Source: CAYJBH01 sp964370605
GTDB taxonomy: Bacteria; Bacillota; Clostridia; Oscillospirales; Ruminococcaceae
DNA: 18,554 nucleotides
Assembly: GCA_964370605.1 (NCBI GenBank)
Contig: CAYJJX010000030.1
Coordinates: forward strand, 1-18,554
Direction of reading: 5' to 3'
Positions 15,847-18,554 of the stretch are shown in pieces. The stretch's first letter is position 1. Every line of letters begins with the position of its first letter. A model generated the notes under the pieces. It saw only the letters and a program-made list of their open reading frames with translations, was not told where the DNA came from and did not search any database. The position numbers were made by a program, and so were the translations under genes.

Positions 15847-16692
15847 ATGCAATCAGCTGTAAAACTGAAAGGCGCTCCGGTAGCGGCGGCGCTTTGTGAA
15901 AAGGCTATCGAACTTGCAAAAGAAATTGGTGTTACCCCTACTCTCGCCATAGTGCGTGTCGGGGATCGCGAAGACGATATTTATTATCAGCGCAGTGCGA
16001 CCAAGCGCTGTGAAGGGATTGGTCAATTGGTTCGTTCCATCGAACTTCCGCAGGAGGTCACACAGGAAGAGTTGATGAAGGTGATTTGTGAGCTGAACGA
16101 AGACGACGGAGTGCACGGTGTGCTGTTGCTTCGCCCACTTCCAAAGCAGATAGATGAGGATGCAATCTGCAACGCGCTATCGCCTAAAAAGGATATAGAT
16201 GGAATTACAAGCGCTTCGCTAGCCGGTGTGTTCACCGGAAATGGTGTTGGTTTTGCACCTTGTACGGCAAGAGCCTGTATTGAAATTCTGGATCATTATA
16301 ATATCGACATTGCCGGAAAGAGAGCGACGGTGGTAGGGCGCAGTCTTGTGGTCGGCAAACCGGTTGCAATCATGCTGATTTCAAGGAATGCTACGGTAAC
16401 AGTGTGTCACACCAAGACGGCAGATATGCAGGCGGAGTGCAAAAAAGCTGAAATATTGATCGTCAGTGCAGGTCGAGCCGGGGTGATAGGCGAAGGTCAT
16501 TTGAGCGACTCGCAGGTAGTGATTGACGTCGGAATCAATGTTGACGAGCAAGGAAATCTTTGCGGAGATGTCAAAGCGGAGGCGGCAGAGGCGAAATCGT
16601 TGAGCTATACACCGGTGCCGGGTGGAGTAGGAGCGGTAACCACAGCGGTGCTTGCCTATCAGCTTGCCGAGGCTTGCCGGGGCGGCGAGTAG
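15847..16692 (+). CDS. folD: Methylene-THF dehydrogenase FolD, cyclohydrolase site altered
   Basis: A 281-residue cytosolic NAD(P)-dependent folate enzyme that oxidises 5,10-methylene-THF to methenyl-THF; bifunctional members also hydrolyse the product to 10-formyl-THF. Visible motifs are TLAIVRVGDRED (32-43), YYQRSATKRCEGIG (46-59), GVLLLRPLPKQIDE, KKDIDGIT, VVGRSLVVGKPVA (dinucleotide site) and TPVPGGVGAVTTAVL. In the usual YxxxK motif, Y47 is kept but the lysine position is A51. The next lysine, K53, aligns with the second, non-catalytic Lys of KxK. This variant is common in clostridial FolD as I recall, and such enzymes are paired with FchA. The ATG at 15847 has AAAGGA 12 nt upstream; the earlier in-frame ATGs fall inside the leader. 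Assignment is firm; loss of one activity is inference. Confidence 0.95.
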   Translation: MQSAVKLKGAPVAAALCEKAIELAKEIGVTPTLAIVRVGDREDDIYYQRSATKRCEGIGQLVRSIELPQEVTQEELMKVICELNEDDGVHGVLLLRPLPKQIDEDAICNALSPKKDIDGITSASLAGVFTGNGVGFAPCTARACIEILDHYNIDIAGKRATVVGRSLVVGKPVAIMLISRNATVTVCHTKTADMQAECKKAEILIVSAGRAGVIGEGHLSDSQVVIDVGINVDEQGNLCGDVKAEAAEAKSLSYTPVPGGVGAVTTAVLAYQLAEACRGGE

Positions 16693-16797
16693 ATAAGAAC
16701 AACGACGTTTTTCTTGTCAAATTACATTGTGATGCAGGTGCAAAAATCAAGAGAAGCATATACTTGACAGCTCTAACAAATGGTGGATGAACCGTGT

Positions 16798-16835
16798 CTA
16801 TCAGTTAATGCCTTGTTGATGGCATTAACTGATAG
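16798..16835. other. Perfect 15-bp stem-loop, unassigned
   Basis: Arms CTATCAGTTAATGCC (16798-16812) and GGCATTAACTGATAG (16821-16835) are exact complements around an 8-nt loop. No T-tract follows on either strand, so it is not a normal terminator. It stands in the 299-nt space between folD and the tRNA operon, where I found no open frame of merit. It may stabilise the folD mRNA 3' end, be an operator, or be a small insertion remnant. Confidence 0.6.
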
Positions 16836-16850
16836 GGAATAATAGTTCAG

Positions 16851-16915
16851 GTCTTCAAATACTCAATTTGAGGACGATGCGAACAGGCGATTTTAGAGGC
16901 TTTTCTCTTTTTTTT
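16851..16915 (+). terminator. Possible terminator region after folD
   Basis: A 10-bp stem (16851-16860 with 16866-16875, one G-U pair, 5-nt loop) is followed about 20 nt later by AGAG-GCTTTT-CTCT (16895-16908) running into eight T residues (16908-16915). The last stem is short. Together they plausibly end the folD transcript before the tRNA promoter. Confidence 0.4.
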
Positions 16916-16947
16916 ATTAAATAATGATAAAGCTCATCAAAAAAGTG

Positions 16948-16976
16948 TTGACACATTCGAATAAATCTGCTATAAT
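16948..16976 (+). promoter_or_regulatory. Consensus promoter of the tRNA operon
   Basis: TTGACA (16948-16953), 17-bp spacer, TATAAT (16971-16976): a perfect sigma-70/sigma-A promoter, starting transcription about 8 nt before tRNA-Lys. Confidence 0.92.
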
Positions 16977-16991
16977 AGCATAGCACGTTAC

Positions 16992-17067
16992 GAGATACTA
17001 GCTCAGTCGGCAGAGCACCTGACTTTTAATCAGGGTGTCCGGAGTTCGAATCTCCGGTATCTCACCA
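16992..17067 (+). tRNA. tRNA-Lys (anticodon TTT)
   Basis: Complete cloverleaf: acceptor GAGATAC/GTATCTC, D stem GCTC/GAGC, anticodon stem CCTGA/TCAGG with loop CTTTTAA (TTT), T stem CGGAG/CTCCG, encoded CCA. All stems are fully paired. First gene of a three-tRNA operon. Confidence 0.96.
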
Positions 17068-17071
17068 AGTT

Positions 17072-17148
17072 GGCGGTATAGCTCAGTTGGTCAGAGCGCT
17101 CGGTTCATACCCGAAAGGTCGCCGGTTCAAATCCTGCTACCGCTACCA
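17072..17148 (+). tRNA. tRNA-Met (anticodon CAT), elongator type
   Basis: Acceptor GGCGGTA pairs with TACCGCT (first pair G-U), D stem GCTC/GAGC, anticodon loop TTCATAC, variable loop AGGTC, encoded CCA. The anticodon stem lacks the three G-C pairs of an initiator, so it is the elongator form, or less likely a lysidine-modified tRNA-Ile. Two mismatches are visible: C27-A43 and C51-U63. It starts 4 nt after tRNA-Lys. Confidence 0.9.
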
Positions 17149-17185
17149 TTTATTTCGTACTTTCGTGCAATTACGGAATAGATAA

Positions 17186-17260
17186 GGCCCGTTGGTCAAG
17201 AGGTTAAGACACCGCCCTTTCACGGCGGAATCACGAGTTCGATTCTCGTACGGGTCACCA
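17186..17260 (+). tRNA. tRNA-Glu (anticodon TTC)
   Basis: Acceptor GGCCCGT/ACGGGTC (one G-U pair), anticodon stem CCGCC/GGCGG with loop CTTTCAC (TTC), T arm ACGAG-TTCGATT-CTCGT, encoded CCA. Last gene of the operon, 37 nt after tRNA-Met. Confidence 0.95.
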
Positions 17261-17262
17261 CT

Positions 17263-17299
17263 CGTCGCAAACTACGCTTAGTTTGCGACGACTTTTTTT
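17263..17299 (+). terminator. Rho-independent terminator of the tRNA operon
   Basis: Perfect 12-bp stem CGTCGCAAACTA (17263-17274) and TAGTTTGCGACG (17279-17290), loop CGCT, then AC and seven T residues (17293-17299). It starts 2 nt after tRNA-Glu. Confidence 0.95.
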
Positions 17300-17493
17300 G
17301 CAAAAATATAAAAGTCATCGCGGCACTCCGCTTCGTTGATCCTCGTCTTCCGCCCAAAGGCGCACGCTCACACAGGGCGGCTTGTAAACGCGCAGCATTT
17401 CCTGTGTTCGCCCGCTTGATCCTTTGTGCGGTTTTGGAAAACATTTTTTTAAAATTATAAAAGCTGCCACGCCACAAAAAATGTATAAAACAT
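17300..17493. other. Intergenic block, no gene recognised
   Basis: Between the tRNA terminator and the next promoter lies a GC-richer block (about 17315-17435) between AT-rich flanks. It holds a short inverted repeat, ACACAGG (17370-17376) and CCTGTGT (17401-17407), around 24 nt. The minus-strand open frame here continues into the antisense of tRNA-Glu and shows no family likeness, so I do not call a gene. Confidence 0.4.
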
Positions 17494-17522
17494 TTGCAAA
17501 ATCACAGATAATGTAGTATAAT
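17494..17522 (+). promoter_or_regulatory. Promoter of the lipoprotein gene
   Basis: TTGCAA (17494-17499), 17-bp spacer, TATAAT (17517-17522), predicting a leader of about 37 nt before the ATG at 17566. The boxes are the same TTGCAA/TATAAT pair as the rpe promoter. Confidence 0.75.
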
Positions 17523-17565
17523 CATTTTAATTGGACAATAATATAATAACATAACAGGGGTGACA

Positions 17566-18554
17566 ATGAAAACAAATGTGATAAGATACGGTAAAGCATA
17601 TGTAATAAAAATCATGTTTTTGGCATTGATTTTAGTTGCATTAGCATTTACTTTAATTTCTTGTTCTGAAAACGACGACAATAAATTCGCCCATACCGTC
17701 ACGCATGTATCGGACGATTATGAGACCGCAGGCAAGTATGTTTTTGAACAAGGCCAAGTTTCAACGGTTAGCTTTTTTGTTGGGTTTGACCCCGACATGC
17801 CTGATAGTGTTGTAGATGAAGGGCTTGCTGTTAAATTTAAAGCGGGAGATACTATTATATCACAGTTTAATGTTGCGCACACTGCTGCCGAAATGGGTAC
17901 AGGCATAACAATTGAAGTTCCAATACCGACAGACACGCTTGGTACAACAGATTATCATATTCTTTTATTAAGCAAATACGGCGTTGGTTGTGGTAGCTCT
18001 GCCCACGAAACAAGATTTGATTTTGCTGTTGAGGTTATTGAACCCACAGATGATGGCGGCAGCACAGGCACAGACGGCGGCACGCAAAGCACCGATAATA
18101 GTGACAGCGCTTCACAAAGTGACGACAGCAGCTCGCAAAGCGATGACAGTAGCTCGCAAAGTGATGACAGTAGCTCGCAAAGTGACGACAGTAGTTCGCA
18201 AAGCGAGGGTGACGATAGCACAGGCAGTGCACAAAGTGGCTTTGCCATCACAAGACAGCCGGTCGATACGAGTGTTGCGGTTGGCGCATCGCTGATTTTG
18301 AGCGTCGAGGCGAGCGGCAGTGGCACCTTGTCTTATCAGTGGTACACAAATCTGACAAACAGTTACACTGGCGGCATTGCCCTGACGGGAAAAAATTCCC
18401 CCTCGGCCTCTATCAACACGACCTACCCGTTTGTCCAGTACTACTACTGCGTCATAACACAAAGCGGCACCGGCAGAACACTCACAACAAACATCGTCAC
18501 AGCGAGTGCGGTGGGCGATGCACCAACACCAACGCCGGAACCTACGCCCACACC
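17566..18554 (+). CDS. Surface lipoprotein with Ser/Asp repeats and Ig-like domain, 3' end cut by window edge
   Basis: The frame stays open from the ATG at 17566 (AGGGG site 5-6 nt upstream) to the right edge, 329 residues. Residues 1-33 form a lipoprotein signal: basic start, hydrophobic core (17-31) and lipobox LISC with C33, followed by an acidic SENDDN, so the protein should be anchored outside the membrane. Residues about 41-160 form a predicted beta-rich domain I do not recognise (KYVFEQGQVSTVSFFVGFDP). A low-complexity linker (about 163-222) contains four exact QSDDSSS repeats. Residues about 227-316 resemble a bacterial Ig-like domain (ITRQPVDTSVAVGASLILSV, LSYQWY, YYYCVITQSG). The last residues start a Pro/Thr linker (PTPTPEPTPT), implying more domains beyond the edge. 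No ligand or enzymatic role can be assigned. Its AT-rich 5' part differs from the metabolic genes. Confidence 0.85.
   Translation, partial: MKTNVIRYGKAYVIKIMFLALILVALAFTLISCSENDDNKFAHTVTHVSDDYETAGKYVFEQGQVSTVSFFVGFDPDMPDSVVDEGLAVKFKAGDTIISQFNVAHTAAEMGTGITIEVPIPTDTLGTTDYHILLLSKYGVGCGSSAHETRFDFAVEVIEPTDDGGSTGTDGGTQSTDNSDSASQSDDSSSQSDDSSSQSDDSSSQSDDSSSQSEGDDSTGSAQSGFAITRQPVDTSVAVGASLILSVEASGSGTLSYQWYTNLTNSYTGGIALTGKNSPSASINTTYPFVQYYYCVITQSGTGRTLTTNIVTASAVGDAPTPTPEPTPT
18115..18198 (+). repeat. Four tandem 21-bp repeats in the lipoprotein gene
   Basis: Four copies of a 21-bp unit (starts 18115, 18136, 18157, 18178), each coding QSDDSSS, followed by a degenerate fifth beginning CAAAGCGAGGG. Copies differ only at synonymous sites (GAC/GAT, AGC/AGT, TCG kept). 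The count may vary between strains by slippage. Confidence 0.9.

Noticed and set aside
15732..15950. Minus-strand frame resembling a translated frame upstream of tpiA (10262 onward)
   Set aside because: The likeness of the two peptides (ICFVR...MAN) comes from the shared 50-nt leader, not from real genes; both are antisense to folD or the tpiA leader.
17220..17477. 85-residue minus-strand open frame
   Set aside because: It is antisense to tRNA-Glu and its terminator, has no ribosome site that I can support, and has a basic composition typical of chance frames.
18115..18198. Regular repeats as a CRISPR array
   Set aside because: The 21-bp units are directly contiguous with no spacers and code for a peptide repeat in frame.
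17718..18462. Minus-strand frames antisense to the lipoprotein, with repeated SSLCELL or HFASYCH peptides
   Set aside because: They are shadows of the 21-bp repeats; the plus frame has promoter, SD, signal peptide and domain structure.

Overview
The window looks like a chromosomal segment of an anaerobic Bacillota, most likely class Clostridia and perhaps an Oscillospirales/Ruminococcaceae-type gut bacterium. The supporting signs are AAAGGA/AGGAG ribosome binding sites, consensus TTGACA-17-TATAAT promoters, CCA-encoded tRNAs, a DUF896/YnzC-type protein, an FchA plus FolD pair, Rnf-family membrane proteins and a GGGCGGATA/TATCCGCCC intergenic palindrome. The taxonomic assignment is inference from these features, not from a search.

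Layout. (1) 1-1001: the 3' part of a tyrosine recombinase, cut by the left window edge and pointing at a tRNA-Val on the opposite strand (1225-1301). This is the usual arrangement at the edge of an integrated element, with the chromosome to the right. (2) 1418-7848, minus strand: a tightly packed run serC-serA-GH2 protein-galM-DUF896 (transcribed right to left). (3) 7977-11586, minus strand: pgk, tpiA and gpmI of lower glycolysis. (4) 11813-14730, minus strand: rpe followed by three Rnf-like membrane genes in the order rnfD-rnfE-rnfA. (5) 15025-16692, plus strand: fchA and folD, reading divergently from rpe. (6) 16948-17299: a tRNA-Lys/Met/Glu operon with a consensus promoter and a strong terminator. 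(7) 17494-18554: a lipoprotein with a Ser/Asp repeat linker and an Ig-like domain, running off the right edge.

How the genes fit together. Pgk yields 3-phosphoglycerate, GpmI carries it down glycolysis, and SerA plus SerC divert it toward serine. Serine feeds one-carbon units into folate, where FolD and FchA act. Rpe links to the pentose phosphate pathway. The neighbourhood is therefore centred on 3-phosphoglycerate, serine and C1 metabolism, although serB and glyA are not in the window.

Most unusual content. First, the RnfD/E/A-like trio has no RnfB, C or G here and has lost three of the four conserved membrane [2Fe-2S] cysteine positions; the RnfE-like protein contains no cysteine at all. 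Second, an intact 958-residue LacZ-type GH2 protein has Asn at both catalytic Glu positions. Third, a 50-nt leader (38/50 identical by hand alignment, no gaps) lies just upstream of both tpiA and folD. Fourth, the FolD has Ala where the catalytic Lys normally sits, beside a separate cyclohydrolase gene. All alignments here were made by eye against family sequences recalled from memory.
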